From Colwellia sp. (GTDB lineage: Bacteria; Pseudomonadota; Gammaproteobacteria; Enterobacterales; Alteromonadaceae), in the NCBI RefSeq assembly GCF_013214175.1, contig NZ_JABSPA010000011.1:52381-116380 (forward strand): 64,000 nucleotides of DNA. The letters run 5' to 3'. Positions 42,957-52,961 of the stretch are shown here, one piece after another. The notes under the pieces are model-generated. The model was not told the origin of the DNA and did no database searches. It saw nothing but the letters and a program-made list of their open reading frames with translations. Positions within the stretch are counted from its first letter, which is position 1; each line of letters starts with the position of its first letter. The position numbers and the translations under genes were made by a program.

Positions 42957-45623
42957 TTAGTCATTTAACGCAGCATCAAGTTTTTCTTTTAAGTCATTTG
43001 ATAACTTAGGCAATGATTGTAATTTAACTAGCTCTGCCCTCATTAATTTTTGATGGTTTGGTGCAAAACTTTTAAATTGAATGAGCGGCGTGATCAGTCT
43101 TGAAGCAACTTGCGGATTAATTTCATTTAATTTTGCAATTTGCTCGGCTAAAAATTGATAACCTCGTCCAGTCGGACAATGAAAATACTTAGGGTTATTC
43201 ATCGCAAAAGCACCAATTAAAGATCGAGCTCGATTTGGATTTTTTAAACTAAATTGTGGATGGGTCAATAAGTTATCAAGTTGCACAAAAATATCTTTGC
43301 TGACAACACCGGCATTTAAAGCAAACCATTTATCCATCACTAAAGTCGTTTGTTGCCACTTATGTTCAAAGTGTTGTAGCTGCTTATGCAAGTCGGTTAA
43401 GTTATGCTTTGCTGAGCAGGTTAACGCAGCCAAACTATCGGTCATATTCTCTTGTAGAATGTCATCATTATCGGTAGCTTGCTGATATTGCTGTGTTACC
43501 AAATATTGATATTCAGGTAAAAGACTTAGGAACGATAAACAAACATTTTTTAATGCGCGATTAGCAACCCTATTGTATGACGACTTATTTGGTGATTTAT
43601 TTGCTAAATCATCTGCTGACTGTTGTTGTGGCTCTAACTGCTGGCATGCTTGATAGCTAGTAAGCAATTCTTGCTGACTGCTTTGGGCAATAAACAGTGA
43701 CAATGCCGTTATAGCACTGGTAAGCGCCATGGGATCAACATCTATCATCAAACTAGCCACTTCATCAAAACTAGGTAGTAGTAATTGCTCTGCAATGAAT
43801 GCTCGATCACCCTCACCCGTTAATAGCTCATTGATGGCGGTGATTAACTCATTGGGGATAACATAATCAGGATCAAAGGTTAATTGTTGTATATAGGACA
43901 TTAACAATTTCTGCCCTGCGTCCCAGCGACAAAAGCTATTATTAGCTTGCTTGATAATGGTCAGTAAACTGGCATCATCTTGTTGAAAAACCAGTTTAAC
44001 CGGCGCGCTAAAATCGCTAAGCATGGCTAAAGTCGGTTTACTGTTAAAACCACTGAACTGCCAAGTTTGCTCTGTTTGGGTTAATTCCAATAACTCACTT
44101 TGAGTCGCATTGTCATTATTTTCACTGATCAATTCAATTTTAATAGGTATATGCAATTCTTGCGGCTCCGGCTGACTCTTAGTTACCGGTGATTGCTGAG
44201 CTAGGGTTAAACTGTAGACCTTGGTTTTTGGATCATAGCTTTCTGCTACTTTGATGACCGGTGTGCCCGACTGGCTATACCATAACTTAAATTGAGATAA
44301 ATCTTTACCACTAGCATCGCTCATCGCATTGATAAAATCATCACAGGTAACAGCCATACCATCAAAACGAGAAAAGTATAAATCCATGCCCTTTCTAAAG
44401 TTAGCAACACCAATTAACGTATGTAACATGCGAATAACTTCTGAGCCCTTTTCATAAACAGTTAGGGTGTAAAAGTTATTCATTTCCACTACTTTTTCAG
44501 GTCGTATTGGATGCGCCATAGGACCGGCATCCTCAGCAAACTGCTGTGAACGTAACACTCGTACATTTTGAATACGAGTCACTGCACTTGAGTGCATTTG
44601 CGCACTAAACTGTTGATCCCTAAAAACCGTTAAGCCTTCTTTTAGACTCAGTTGGAACCAATCCCGACAAGTAACACGATTCCCGGTCCAGTTATGGAAA
44701 TATTCATGAGCAATAACAGCTTCAATATTAAAATAATCTGTATCTGTCGCACATTGGCTATCTGCCAAAACATATTTGGAATTAAAAACATTTAAGCCTT
44801 TGTTTTCCATCGCGCCCATATTGAAAAAATCTACCGCGACAATCATGTATATGTCTAAGTCATATTCAAGACCAAAAGTTTCTTCATCCCAAGCCATGGA
44901 TTTTTGTAATGACACCATGGCATGCTCAGCTTTGGCCAAGTTGCCTTTATCAACAAATATTTCTAAGGCAACTTCACGACCTGACGACGTAGTGAAATTA
45001 TCTTCAAGTAAGTCAAAGTCTCCTGCAACCAAGGCAAATAAATAACAAGGTTTTGGGTATGGGTCGTGCCAAGTGACAAAGTGTTTATTATCCGCTAATT
45101 CGCCTGCCGCTACTTTATTACCATTGGATAATAAATAAGGGTACAGGGCTTTGTTAGCGATTACTTTAGTCGTAAACGTCGCCATTACATCAGGTCGATC
45201 AAGATAATAGGTAATGCGGCGAAAACCTTCGGCTTCACATTGAGTACAAAAGGCATCACCCGACTTAAATAGTCCTTCTAATGAAGTGTTTTCTTGCGGG
45301 TTAACCTCTGTGGTAATAGTCAGAGTAAACTCATTACTCTCCGGTAATCTACTTGCCGGAATGGTCAGTAAAGTATCACTGAGCTGATAATGATCTTTAC
45401 TCAAGGCCTGGTTATCAAGCACTAATGATACTAGCGTCAACTGCTCACCGTTTAACTGTAAGCTTTTCTGGCTATCACCCTGTCGCACTATGGTCAGCTC
45501 GCTAACAACCTGGCTACAGCTATCATTCAAGCTAATAGTTAAGTTTACTGTCTTAATCGTAAAGTCAGCTGGACGGTAGTCCGCTAAAAATCTTGGTGCT
45601 GTGTCTGCTAAAGTAGATGACAT
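42957..45623 (-). CDS. pepN: aminopeptidase N (M1 metallopeptidase)
   Basis: 888 residues, similar to E. coli PepN (870). Substrate motif GAMEN at residues 270-274 and zinc motif HEYFH at 306-310, with NIEAVIAHEYFHNWTGNRVT continuing into the conserved downstream block. Cytosolic, no signal peptide; releases N-terminal amino acids from peptides. A Gln/Ser/Asn-rich stretch near residues 670-700 looks like a flexible insertion. Start 34 bp after the stop of the NhaC gene, so the two may be co-transcribed. Confidence 0.95.
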   Translation of the reverse strand: MSSTLADTAPRFLADYRPADFTIKTVNLTISLNDSCSQVVSELTIVRQGDSQKSLQLNGEQLTLVSLVLDNQALSKDHYQLSDTLLTIPASRLPESNEFTLTITTEVNPQENTSLEGLFKSGDAFCTQCEAEGFRRITYYLDRPDVMATFTTKVIANKALYPYLLSNGNKVAAGELADNKHFVTWHDPYPKPCYLFALVAGDFDLLEDNFTTSSGREVALEIFVDKGNLAKAEHAMVSLQKSMAWDEETFGLEYDLDIYMIVAVDFFNMGAMENKGLNVFNSKYVLADSQCATDTDYFNIEAVIAHEYFHNWTGNRVTCRDWFQLSLKEGLTVFRDQQFSAQMHSSAVTRIQNVRVLRSQQFAEDAGPMAHPIRPEKVVEMNNFYTLTVYEKGSEVIRMLHTLIGVANFRKGMDLYFSRFDGMAVTCDDFINAMSDASGKDLSQFKLWYSQSGTPVIKVAESYDPKTKVYSLTLAQQSPVTKSQPEPQELHIPIKIELISENNDNATQSELLELTQTEQTWQFSGFNSKPTLAMLSDFSAPVKLVFQQDDASLLTIIKQANNSFCRWDAGQKLLMSYIQQLTFDPDYVIPNELITAINELLTGEGDRAFIAEQLLLPSFDEVASLMIDVDPMALTSAITALSLFIAQSSQQELLTSYQACQQLEPQQQSADDLANKSPNKSSYNRVANRALKNVCLSFLSLLPEYQYLVTQQYQQATDNDDILQENMTDSLAALTCSAKHNLTDLHKQLQHFEHKWQQTTLVMDKWFALNAGVVSKDIFVQLDNLLTHPQFSLKNPNRARSLIGAFAMNNPKYFHCPTGRGYQFLAEQIAKLNEINPQVASRLITPLIQFKSFAPNHQKLMRAELVKLQSLPKLSNDLKEKLDAALND

Positions 45624-45656
45624 AGTAGAGCCTTACTTTGGGAATGAAAATGGCAA

Positions 45657-47138
45657 TTAAGCCGTCTCTTTTTGACTAACGGTTGCGCTTACTTTTGTCG
45701 ATAGCGTTTTAATATTAAAACCAATAAAGCCATAGATAACCGCCAAAATAGGGTTAATCCAGTTAAAGAAACAGTAATAAATATAGTCTAATGGATTCAC
45801 TAAAAGCACACCTGACATGTAAACTGCACAGGTATTCCATGGAATAAGCGGTGAAGTAATGGTACCTGAATCTTCTAGAGTACGACTCAATACAAGTGGA
45901 TCTAATCCTCTGCGCTTGTATTCTTCTTTATACATACGACCTGGCATTACTATAGCCATGTATTGATCAGCGGTTAATAAGTTAGTACCGATACAAGTTG
46001 CTACTGTACTCGCTATCAGGCTACCCGTTGTTTTAGCTGATGCTAAAATTACGTCAACAAACTTTTTCAACATACCTAAGTGCTCTAAAACCGCGCCAAA
46101 ACTAAGCGCACACATAATTAACCAAACAGTATTTAACATGCTCGACATGCCGCCACCGCTAAGTAAATCATTCAATTCACTGTTTCCTGTTTCAATACTA
46201 ACGCCATCAAAAAATGCCGTCCAAACCACCATTATATTGGCGGTTATGACGTTAGTTTCACCATTAGCCAAGCGTAATATGAGATCTTGTTGAAAGATTA
46301 CCGCCCATAAACCACCAACCAAAGCACCAATAGCAACAGCTGGGAATGCCGGTACTTTTTTAATAGCTAAAACAAGTAACACCAATAACGGCACTAAGTT
46401 AAATAAAGATAAGTTGAACTGCTCGGCAAGTTGGCTACTTAATAAATCAATTGATGCGTTGTTAGTACTCGTTGTCTCGGTAAAACCTAAAAAGAGAAAC
46501 AGTATTAATGCTGTAGCGATAGACGGCATAGTAGTCCAAAACATATATCGAATATGAGCAAATAACTCACTACCAGCAATTGCAGGCGCTAAGTTGGTGG
46601 TCTCTGATAAAGGCGATACTTTGTCGCCAAAGTAGGCACCTGAAATGACAGCACCCGCAGTGATGGCAGGAGATAAACCTAAACCTTGCGCTATACCAAT
46701 TAATGCTACACCGATTGTTGCCGCTGTTGTCCATGAACTACCTATGCTCATGGCAACAACAGCACACATTACACACGCCGCCGCATAAAACCAAGCAGGA
46801 TCAAGAATCATCAAACCATAATAAATCATGGTAGGTACTGTGCCTGATAATAACCAAGTACCAATAAGAGAGCCAACGGCGAACAAAATTAACACTGCAC
46901 CTAACGATAAGGAAATACCCTTAACAATAGCTTGTTCAAGATCATGCCAAGCATGACCATTTTTTATGCCAATAACAACGGCAACACCCATAGCAATAAG
47001 CAAGGCAATTTGATTTGGACCATACGATGAATTATCACCAAAGTAACTTACCGCTAGGGTCAGTAAGGTAACCAAGGTAATAACGGGAATAAAAGCATCT
47101 AACATGCTCGCTTGTTTAATTGGCTTTAACTCTGACAT
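45657..47138 (-). CDS. nhaC: NhaC-family Na+/H+ antiporter
   Basis: 493 residues with about 11-12 hydrophobic segments. NhaC signatures are SIGSSWTTAATIGVALIG and SGAYFGDKVSPLSETTNLA, the latter holding the conserved Asp-Lys-x-Ser-Pro-Leu-Ser-Glu-Thr motif, and NLLTADQYMAIVMPGRMYK later. Exchanges Na+ for protons across the inner membrane; an amino-acid-linked substrate is possible for distant members. AAGG lies 11 nt before the ATG. A terminator (47211-47234) separates it from prc upstream. Together with NhaD this window carries two unrelated sodium antiporters. Confidence 0.88.
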   Translation of the reverse strand: MSELKPIKQASMLDAFIPVITLVTLLTLAVSYFGDNSSYGPNQIALLIAMGVAVVIGIKNGHAWHDLEQAIVKGISLSLGAVLILFAVGSLIGTWLLSGTVPTMIYYGLMILDPAWFYAAACVMCAVVAMSIGSSWTTAATIGVALIGIAQGLGLSPAITAGAVISGAYFGDKVSPLSETTNLAPAIAGSELFAHIRYMFWTTMPSIATALILFLFLGFTETTSTNNASIDLLSSQLAEQFNLSLFNLVPLLVLLVLAIKKVPAFPAVAIGALVGGLWAVIFQQDLILRLANGETNVITANIMVVWTAFFDGVSIETGNSELNDLLSGGGMSSMLNTVWLIMCALSFGAVLEHLGMLKKFVDVILASAKTTGSLIASTVATCIGTNLLTADQYMAIVMPGRMYKEEYKRRGLDPLVLSRTLEDSGTITSPLIPWNTCAVYMSGVLLVNPLDYIYYCFFNWINPILAVIYGFIGFNIKTLSTKVSATVSQKETA

Positions 47139-47210
47139 TAAATATAAACCTTCTCTTATTATAGTTATATGTAGGCAATTGAATAAATTGGCTTAGTCGT
47201 AATGAATAAC

Positions 47211-47234
47211 AAAGCCGCCTCTATGGGCGGCTTT
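47211..47234 (-). terminator. rho-independent terminator of prc
   Basis: 9-bp G/C-rich stem AAAGCCGCC/GGCGGCTTT with a 6-nt loop. The T tract is short (GTTATT) but the stem is strong. Lies between the prc stop and the NhaC start. Confidence 0.8.
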
Positions 47235-47250
47235 GCTTTAATTTTGTAGA

Positions 47251-49296
47251 TTATTTTTTAGCTATTTTACCTAGGGAGATAAAGTCGAAGGTGATACGTG
47301 CCGCCTCATCTAAAAACGGGTCAAGATCATCTAGTTCATCAGATAAATCATCTAAGTTGGTGATTTTATCTTTGCCTAATAAGGCTAGTTGCTCGTTAAC
47401 ACGAACAAGACGTTTGCTTTTACGCGTTTCACGTTCAGCTTTGCGGGTAGCAAGATTTAATGAAATGGTTTTATCATCTTTTTCTGCTTGGTAGATACTA
47501 ATATCTTCAAGTAGGTAATTAAACTCAGGGTTCTCTTTAATTCGCTGCTGATACAATGAAGTTAAATAGTCGATATCGGTATTTAATTCATTCAACGGTG
47601 TATATTTTGCTTTTTGAATTTGATCCCAAGGCAAAGCATTTTCTTCTTTACTCTCACCCCAGTCTTCTGGGTCTATAGCAGTAGGAAATGCTATATCAGG
47701 TAAAACACCACGATGCTGTGTACTACCGCCATTGATACGATAGAATTTTGCGATGGTATATTGAATGCTGCCTAATGGTTTTTCGTATAAGTCATAAACT
47801 CGACCTAAACCACGGTGTTGTTGAACGGTACCTTTACCAAAAGTATGCTCACCAATAATAACACCACGACCGTAATCTTGAATGGCAGCAGAGAATATTT
47901 CAGAAGCAGATGCACTGTAGCGGTCAACCATAACAGTTAATGGCCCATCAAAATAACTGACGCCATCTCTATCACTTTGTACTTGAATACGGTTGGCACC
48001 ATCTCTAATTTGAACTACGGGACCTTTATCAATAAACAAACCCGTTAATAAAGTCGCTTCGGGTAATGAGCCGCCGCCATTGCCACGCAAGTCAACTATT
48101 ATTCCCTCAACGCCTTTCTCTTTAAGCGTGGCAATTTCTTTTTTAACATCTTTAGACAAGTTGTTATAAAAACTTGGAATAGTGATAACGCCCAATTTTT
48201 TGCTGTCAGCATCTTTTGGATTTTCTAAATAAACTTCAGACTTTGCCGCTCTGTCTTCTAGCTTAATGATATCGCGAACAATAGAGACAACCTTGATATT
48301 CGCTTCGTCATCCCCTGATAATATTTGTAAGCGTACCGTGGTACCCTTTGAACCTTTGATTAACTCGACCACATCATCCAAACGCCAGCCAATGACATCT
48401 TCAAAGTCTTTTTCACCTTGAGCAACACCAACAATTTTATCTTTTGCTTTTAACTGCTTGGATTTATCCGCTGGGCCGCCGGTAACAATACGGTGAATAA
48501 CGGTATAATCTTCAATTGAACGCAGCTCGGCACCTATGCCCTCAAGAGATAAATTCATATCAACTTGAAAACGTTCCGCATTGCGAGGTGATAAATAAGA
48601 CGTATGAGGTTCAACGACACGAGCAAAACTATTCATCAATAGCTGAAAAGCATCTTCACTTTCACTCTGCTTTAAACGTTTTATCGCATAGTTATAGCGT
48701 TTAGTTAACACTTCCTTGATTTTTGGCCATTTTTTCTTGGTTAATGTCAGGTTTAACACATCTGACTTCACCTTTAAACGCCACAATTCATCCAAGTCAG
48801 CTTCACTTGCCGGCCATGGCGCCTTTTCACGATCAAAAGAATAAACTTCCTCTTTGGTGAAATCGAAAGGGCTTTTATCCCCTTTAACCGCCAATAAACT
48901 AAGCGCATATTCGTAACGTTCTAAACGTCTTTGCATATTTAAATTATAAATATCATAAGCTACGTCTAATTTGCCACGGGTCAAAACTAAGTCGAACTCT
49001 GAACGGTGTTTTTGAAAGCCATCAATATCGGTTGCTAAGAAAACATTACGAGCATAATCGAGTTGTTTAATATAGCGGTCGAATACTTCACCTGACAAGG
49101 CATCGTCAATGGTAACTTTCTTATAGTGTGCACGGGTAAATCGTGCCGTAATGCGCTTGCTTGCTGTAGCATGCTGAGATTCAGGCATGAGTACAGGGAG
49201 TTCTTCCGGTGTATGCGGCTTCTCAAAAGCGATTGCGCTAACTGACAAACCTAACGATAAAGATACGGCGAGTGCGATACGACAAAATTTTTGCAT
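47251..49296 (-). CDS. prc: tail-specific protease Prc (C-terminal processing peptidase)
   Basis: 681 residues, same size as E. coli Prc. Signal peptide of about 22 residues (LSLGLSVSAIA, cleavage near AFA-FE). N-terminal helical vault, then a PDZ domain (DMNLSLEGIGAELRSIEDYT) and the S41 core: DLRGNGGGSLPEA, YSASASEIFSAAIQDYGRG (Ser nucleophile in SASE) and GEHTFGKGTVQ (Lys general base). Cleaves proteins with non-polar C-termini in the periplasm, for example penicillin-binding protein 3 in E. coli. GGAAG lies 7 nt before the ATG. It is the downstream partner of proQ, as in E. coli. Confidence 0.95.
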   Translation of the reverse strand: MQKFCRIALAVSLSLGLSVSAIAFEKPHTPEELPVLMPESQHATASKRITARFTRAHYKKVTIDDALSGEVFDRYIKQLDYARNVFLATDIDGFQKHRSEFDLVLTRGKLDVAYDIYNLNMQRRLERYEYALSLLAVKGDKSPFDFTKEEVYSFDREKAPWPASEADLDELWRLKVKSDVLNLTLTKKKWPKIKEVLTKRYNYAIKRLKQSESEDAFQLLMNSFARVVEPHTSYLSPRNAERFQVDMNLSLEGIGAELRSIEDYTVIHRIVTGGPADKSKQLKAKDKIVGVAQGEKDFEDVIGWRLDDVVELIKGSKGTTVRLQILSGDDEANIKVVSIVRDIIKLEDRAAKSEVYLENPKDADSKKLGVITIPSFYNNLSKDVKKEIATLKEKGVEGIIVDLRGNGGGSLPEATLLTGLFIDKGPVVQIRDGANRIQVQSDRDGVSYFDGPLTVMVDRYSASASEIFSAAIQDYGRGVIIGEHTFGKGTVQQHRGLGRVYDLYEKPLGSIQYTIAKFYRINGGSTQHRGVLPDIAFPTAIDPEDWGESKEENALPWDQIQKAKYTPLNELNTDIDYLTSLYQQRIKENPEFNYLLEDISIYQAEKDDKTISLNLATRKAERETRKSKRLVRVNEQLALLGKDKITNLDDLSDELDDLDPFLDEAARITFDFISLGKIAKK

Positions 49297-49381
49297 GCAT
49301 TAACTTCCTATTCAAATTCTATATGACTTGGCAATTTTACTAAGCCCGCCGCCACGTTAACAGTGACGACTTTTGTACTTT

Positions 49382-50041
49382 TTATAAGTAGATATTTTTT
49401 AGTTGCGTCTTAATAACCATACCAGAGTCAAGTTGCACACTGATATCTTTACCAGATATTTCAGTGATAGTAGCTTTCATTGGTGTATTACCTAGTTGCA
49501 CTCTAACGTTACCACCTACTTTGATTGTAGCTGATTCAACAGGTTTAAGTGGTGCAGCTTCTTTTTTAGCAACAGGTTTGCTTGAAGACTTAACCGATTT
49601 AAATTTAGCTGAATCACGCTTTTTATCAGCGGGTTTATTACTACCTGCTGATGAGCTTTGCTTACCTTTATAAGGTTTTTTTCCATCGCTGTCTGCCGCT
49701 TTTTTGTTACCAAACTTTTCTTGGCTTTCTTTAAGCGTTTTGCTGGCGTAAGCTGCTTGCTCTTCATCAATTTCAGCAACTTCATTACCATCAACATCAA
49801 CACGAGAAGTGCCAACCTTGATGATTTTTAGGTAACGCCAACTGCTGGTGTAATGTCTAAGCGCTTGACGTAAACGTGTTTTACTAACCGTTTCATCATC
49901 TTTAAGCTGTTCTGCTAGGTCTTGGAATATACCAATTTTTAGCGGTTTAACAGGACCTTTAATTGAAAAACACCCTGGGAATTTTTCAGTTAAATAAGCA
50001 ATAATATCTTTTGTACTTGTACGTTTAATTTCAGTTTCCAT
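49382..50041 (-). CDS. proQ: RNA chaperone ProQ
   Basis: 219 residues. N-terminal ProQ/FinO RNA-binding domain (residues 5-115; TEKFPGCFSIKGPVKPLKIG, then LRQALRHYTSSWRYLKII). A Lys-, Ser- and Ala-rich linker (115-175) and a C-terminal Tudor-like domain (VKVGGNVRVQLG-like start, ends QLKNIYL). Binds many sRNAs and mRNAs. Upstream of prc on the same strand, conserved order. The ATG follows TAGTT without a strong Shine-Dalgarno sequence. Confidence 0.93.
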   Translation of the reverse strand: METEIKRTSTKDIIAYLTEKFPGCFSIKGPVKPLKIGIFQDLAEQLKDDETVSKTRLRQALRHYTSSWRYLKIIKVGTSRVDVDGNEVAEIDEEQAAYASKTLKESQEKFGNKKAADSDGKKPYKGKQSSSAGSNKPADKKRDSAKFKSVKSSSKPVAKKEAAPLKPVESATIKVGGNVRVQLGNTPMKATITEISGKDISVQLDSGMVIKTQLKNIYL

Positions 50042-50154
50042 AACTACACTTTTTTTTTACAATTTAATTGATTTAAGCTGACTTTACTTTTAAACAAGAG
50101 TCACTCTATGTAAGAGCACTCTAGCAAGAATATAGCGCCAAGGGTTATCTTTCT

Positions 50155-50442
50155 TTATTCTTCAGATTGGAGATGTTGCTCAGGATTCTCAAGCACATTT
50201 TTACACCAATCATATATATCGTCTGTTTCTATATCAGCTATCACTTCTTGGCCTATCCAGGTATCCCAAATAAGGTCCAATAACTGCTCTAAAACTTCCG
50301 TATCTATATCTTCATCCGCTAAGTCGTACATTGTATGATAAAACTCATTCATACGCTCAGCAACTTCTTCTTCTTGACCATCCCAGTCGCCAACAACTTC
50401 TTGGCTAACTAGATAATCATGAATGACCACAAATTCTTTCAT
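50155..50442 (-). CDS. small acidic protein of unknown function
   Basis: 95 residues, strongly acidic (clusters EEEVAER, LADEDIDTEVLEQ, DIETDDIYDWCK), with no signal peptide or membrane segment and one cysteine. It starts at an ATG with a weak GAAG upstream. It lies between proQ and msrC, all on the same strand; in E. coli these are also neighbours in a looser arrangement. I do not recognise the family. The ORF looks real from its neat spacing and its amino-acid composition. Confidence 0.65.
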   Translation of the reverse strand: MKEFVVIHDYLVSQEVVGDWDGQEEEVAERMNEFYHTMYDLADEDIDTEVLEQLLDLIWDTWIGQEVIADIETDDIYDWCKNVLENPEQHLQSEE

Positions 50443-50480
50443 TCAAACTTCACTTTTCTGTTTTAAACTTTCGGTATGAC

Positions 50481-50963
50481 TTATGCTTTAATATCATTCT
50501 GAGCCGCTATGTTTTGCTCAAATACTTTAACAATCGAGCGAATGCCTTGTTCATCTTGCTCATCAAAGCGGCCAAACGCTGTGCTATCAATATCTAAAAT
50601 AGCAACCACTTTACCGGCAACTTTTACAGGAACAACCAGTTCGGCATTGCTACTGGCATCACAGGCAATATGGCCATCAAATTTATGAACATCTGCAATA
50701 CGCTGTACGTCTCCTGTTGAAACACATGTGCCACAAACACCTTTCCCTACTGGAATGCGAATGCAAGCGACCTTACCTTGAAAAGGGCCAAGGACTAACT
50801 CATCATCGATAAGACGATAAAATCCAACCCAATTGACTTCAGTCAAACGTTCAAAGAGTAAGGCACTAATATTTGCCATATTAGCAATAATATCAGATTC
50901 ATTGGTTATTAGCGCTTTAGTTTGCCCTAATAGCTCATGATAAAGTTCAGCTTGGTTACTCAT
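50481..50963 (-). CDS. msrC: free methionine-(R)-sulfoxide reductase, GAF domain
   Basis: 160 residues, a single GAF domain. Reduces free L-methionine-(R)-sulfoxide in the cytosol. Conserved sites are FYRLIDDELVLGPFQGK, ACIRIPVGKGVCGTC (the two catalytic/resolving cysteines) and HIACDASSNAELVVPV (third cysteine), as in E. coli YebR/MsrC. The start is the ATG at 50963. It is 38 bp upstream of the small acidic protein gene on the same strand. Confidence 0.92.
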   Translation of the reverse strand: MSNQAELYHELLGQTKALITNESDIIANMANISALLFERLTEVNWVGFYRLIDDELVLGPFQGKVACIRIPVGKGVCGTCVSTGDVQRIADVHKFDGHIACDASSNAELVVPVKVAGKVVAILDIDSTAFGRFDEQDEQGIRSIVKVFEQNIAAQNDIKA

Positions 50964-51079
50964 TAAAAGGTACCGTTGAAGAAAGCTATATTAAAAAGCG
51001 CTAACATACCTAAAAACACGCGGTAATTAAAGCTTTTATCGAACAATTAGCCAACTATTGCCAGTTAATCGTTCATTTT

Positions 51080-51922
51080 TCAATCTTTAAGGCTAAATTT
51101 CACCAAAACACGGGCCGTAATGGTTTGGCTACCGATTAATGAAGTATGACCTCGAGGGCTTGCATCACTCATCATTGCTTCAGCATACATAGGTTGATAA
51201 TGATTACTTGATACTTCTTTCACTAAGAGCAATTTACCTAAACCACGCTCTGCTTGTTTGGCCATTCGCTGTGCTTTTTGCTGTGCGTGACTAATAGCGT
51301 CTAATAAAGCTTGCTGATAATACTCGTCTCTTGCTGTTACATTCATCGATAGCGATGAAATACGGCTGACATTTATTTTAATAATTTGCGCTAAGAAACT
51401 ATCGTAATCGGCTACTTGGTCGAATTTCACCGTAATTTGACGACTTAATTCAAATAATGGCTGTTTATGAGTATTAACACTATTCGCTTGTTGGTTAATA
51501 CTTTGACCATCGATATAAACACTGCCTTGCCTTTTATGTAATTCGACGCCCTGCACTTGAATTGATGGCCTTTCAGTGACAATACGTAAATTAACCCGTG
51601 CAGAAGAAATATTACTCTCTTTTATCGCTAAGCTTTTAGCGGCATTGACTACTGAGTTACTTTTTTTATCCACTAACGCTTTTAATTTACTTGGCACTCG
51701 ACCACGTTCAGTAATAGTTAAGGTTAGTGAAAATTGATCAGGGATAACCACGACACTGCCTTGGCCCGTCACCTCAATGCCAACTTCTTCAACAGCAAAA
51801 GCCTGGCTTGGCAACAACAAACACATGAACAAAGTAAAATAAGACGGTAGCCCTTTTAGTGCCGGTAAATGACTTGTTAGCAAATGACTTTTTGGTAAAC
51901 AGATAAAAGATAATAAATTCAT
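51080..51922 (-). CDS. SIMPL domain (DUF541) exported protein
   Basis: 280 residues with a signal peptide (YFTLFMCLLLPSQAFA, cleavage before VEEV). Mature start GIEVTGQGSVVVIPDQFSLT is the SIMPL entry, with YYQQALLDAISHAQQKAQRM later; ends SLIGSQTITARVLVKFSL. Family members are periplasmic or outer-membrane proteins linked to oxidative stress defence (BP26/OMP28 relatives). GGAG lies 7 nt before the ATG. The codon before the signal region is long and basic (about 25 residues), so an internal start is possible. Confidence 0.8.
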   Translation of the reverse strand: MNLLSFICLPKSHLLTSHLPALKGLPSYFTLFMCLLLPSQAFAVEEVGIEVTGQGSVVVIPDQFSLTLTITERGRVPSKLKALVDKKSNSVVNAAKSLAIKESNISSARVNLRIVTERPSIQVQGVELHKRQGSVYIDGQSINQQANSVNTHKQPLFELSRQITVKFDQVADYDSFLAQIIKINVSRISSLSMNVTARDEYYQQALLDAISHAQQKAQRMAKQAERGLGKLLLVKEVSSNHYQPMYAEAMMSDASPRGHTSLIGSQTITARVLVKFSLKD

Positions 51923-51975
51923 CTTGGCTCCTTAAATTAAGCGGTAAAAAAGAGATTATTGAACAGGGAGTCGCC

Positions 51976-52662
51976 CTATTCTAATGACTTGGTTTTTTTT
52001 ATAAAATCAATAAAACTGGATTTTTCAGTATTGCTGGCCTTTTGCCACCAGTATTTAAGCATGGGCACAGCATTAAGATTTTCGATAACTTTATTATTGA
52101 AAACTTGTTCGTTTGTAGTGACATTGATTGCTGTGTTATTACTCTGCGTGGTAACAACTGGCTCTGACAACGTAGTAATCACCTTGGTTACCTGTTTAGC
52201 TAACTTATAGTCACTTAACGTTTCTAACACCAAAACTACTTCTTGTTTTTTTTCATCAAGCAATATCACTTCCGGTGCATTAGCAAAGCGCTCGGCTGCG
52301 GCTAAGTCACGAATGTTACTGGTCGATAAAAATAGTGTCTGCTGCTCATCAAGGGTAAATTTAACAACAAAATAATCGGATGTAACTAACCTTTCTTCGG
52401 CAAAATCTAAGTCTTCAAAAACATCTTTGTATTTAACAACTAAAGTATGTTCGCCTTGCGTTATGTTAAAGGTTTGCTTTTTTGACAAGAAACCGTGCTC
52501 AACGGCTTTATCATCAACATCGCGTAATATCAGATTATCAGCAAGGGTTAGCGTTGTAGCACTCACTTTAAAGGTAAGGATACTGCATAACAATACGCTG
52601 GCAATAAGGTAAGTTACCAGTTTTGCGTTCAATAAAGGTGTACGAGTGGTAATGTCAGACAA
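51976..52662 (-). CDS. DUF2057 family exported protein
   Basis: 228 residues starting at a TTG (52662) with GAGAG about 7 nt upstream; a second TTG at 52632 is an alternative. Signal peptide (LIASVLLCSILTFKVSA, cleavage before TTLT). The mature part has NLILRDVDDKAVEHG, TFNITQGEHTLVVKYKDVFED and FVVKFTL, the DUF2057 pattern of E. coli YccT. Role unknown. It lies 53 bp before the SIMPL gene on the same strand, so both may share a transcript. Confidence 0.75.
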   Translation of the reverse strand: MSDITTRTPLLNAKLVTYLIASVLLCSILTFKVSATTLTLADNLILRDVDDKAVEHGFLSKKQTFNITQGEHTLVVKYKDVFEDLDFAEERLVTSDYFVVKFTLDEQQTLFLSTSNIRDLAAAERFANAPEVILLDEKKQEVVLVLETLSDYKLAKQVTKVITTLSEPVVTTQSNNTAINVTTNEQVFNNKVIENLNAVPMLKYWWQKASNTEKSSFIDFIKKTKSLE

Positions 52663-52806
52663 GCTTGGCTCTCTTATGACGATAATAAGTAATGACTCTT
52701 TATAAACTGCCTAGCGAATAATTAAAAGTAAAAAGATGTGATTAAGTTAGACATTTACTCAGTGCCATGGTTATTATCGAGTTAAGTTAAAAGGTAACGA
52801 GCAAAC

Positions 52807-52902
52807 ATGGATGGCAAGAAACTCGACATTAGCAAACCTATTGATTACACCCAAGACTTTGATTTATTTTCACTAGCCATGGGCGCTGAATTTAAGTTCT
52901 AA
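52807..52902 (+). pseudogene. 3' remnant of an outer-membrane protein gene
   Basis: A 31-codon open frame (MDGKKLDISKPIDYTQDFDL, then FSLAMGAEFKF) ends in Phe after an alternating aromatic pattern, the usual C-terminal beta signal of an outer-membrane protein. Just upstream in the adjacent frame GYYRVKLKGNEQTW reads like another barrel strand, so a one-base frameshift near 52805 separates them. No full-length ORF is present. The terminator 30 bp later fits the lost gene. Confidence 0.5.
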
Positions 52903-52931
52903 CTCTTGCCGTTAGTATAAAATGTAAACAC

Positions 52932-52961
52932 AAAAAAGCGCAGCAATAGCTGCGCTTTTTT
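52932..52961. terminator. strong bidirectional terminator
   Basis: AAAAAAGCGCAGC/GCTGCGCTTTTTT with loop AATA. It may serve the plus-strand remnant and the prpF operon on the minus strand. Confidence 0.92.

Noticed and set aside
47211..52662. New system around proQ, msrC and prc
   Set aside because: Gene order is a known gammaproteobacterial neighbourhood and each gene is a standard family.
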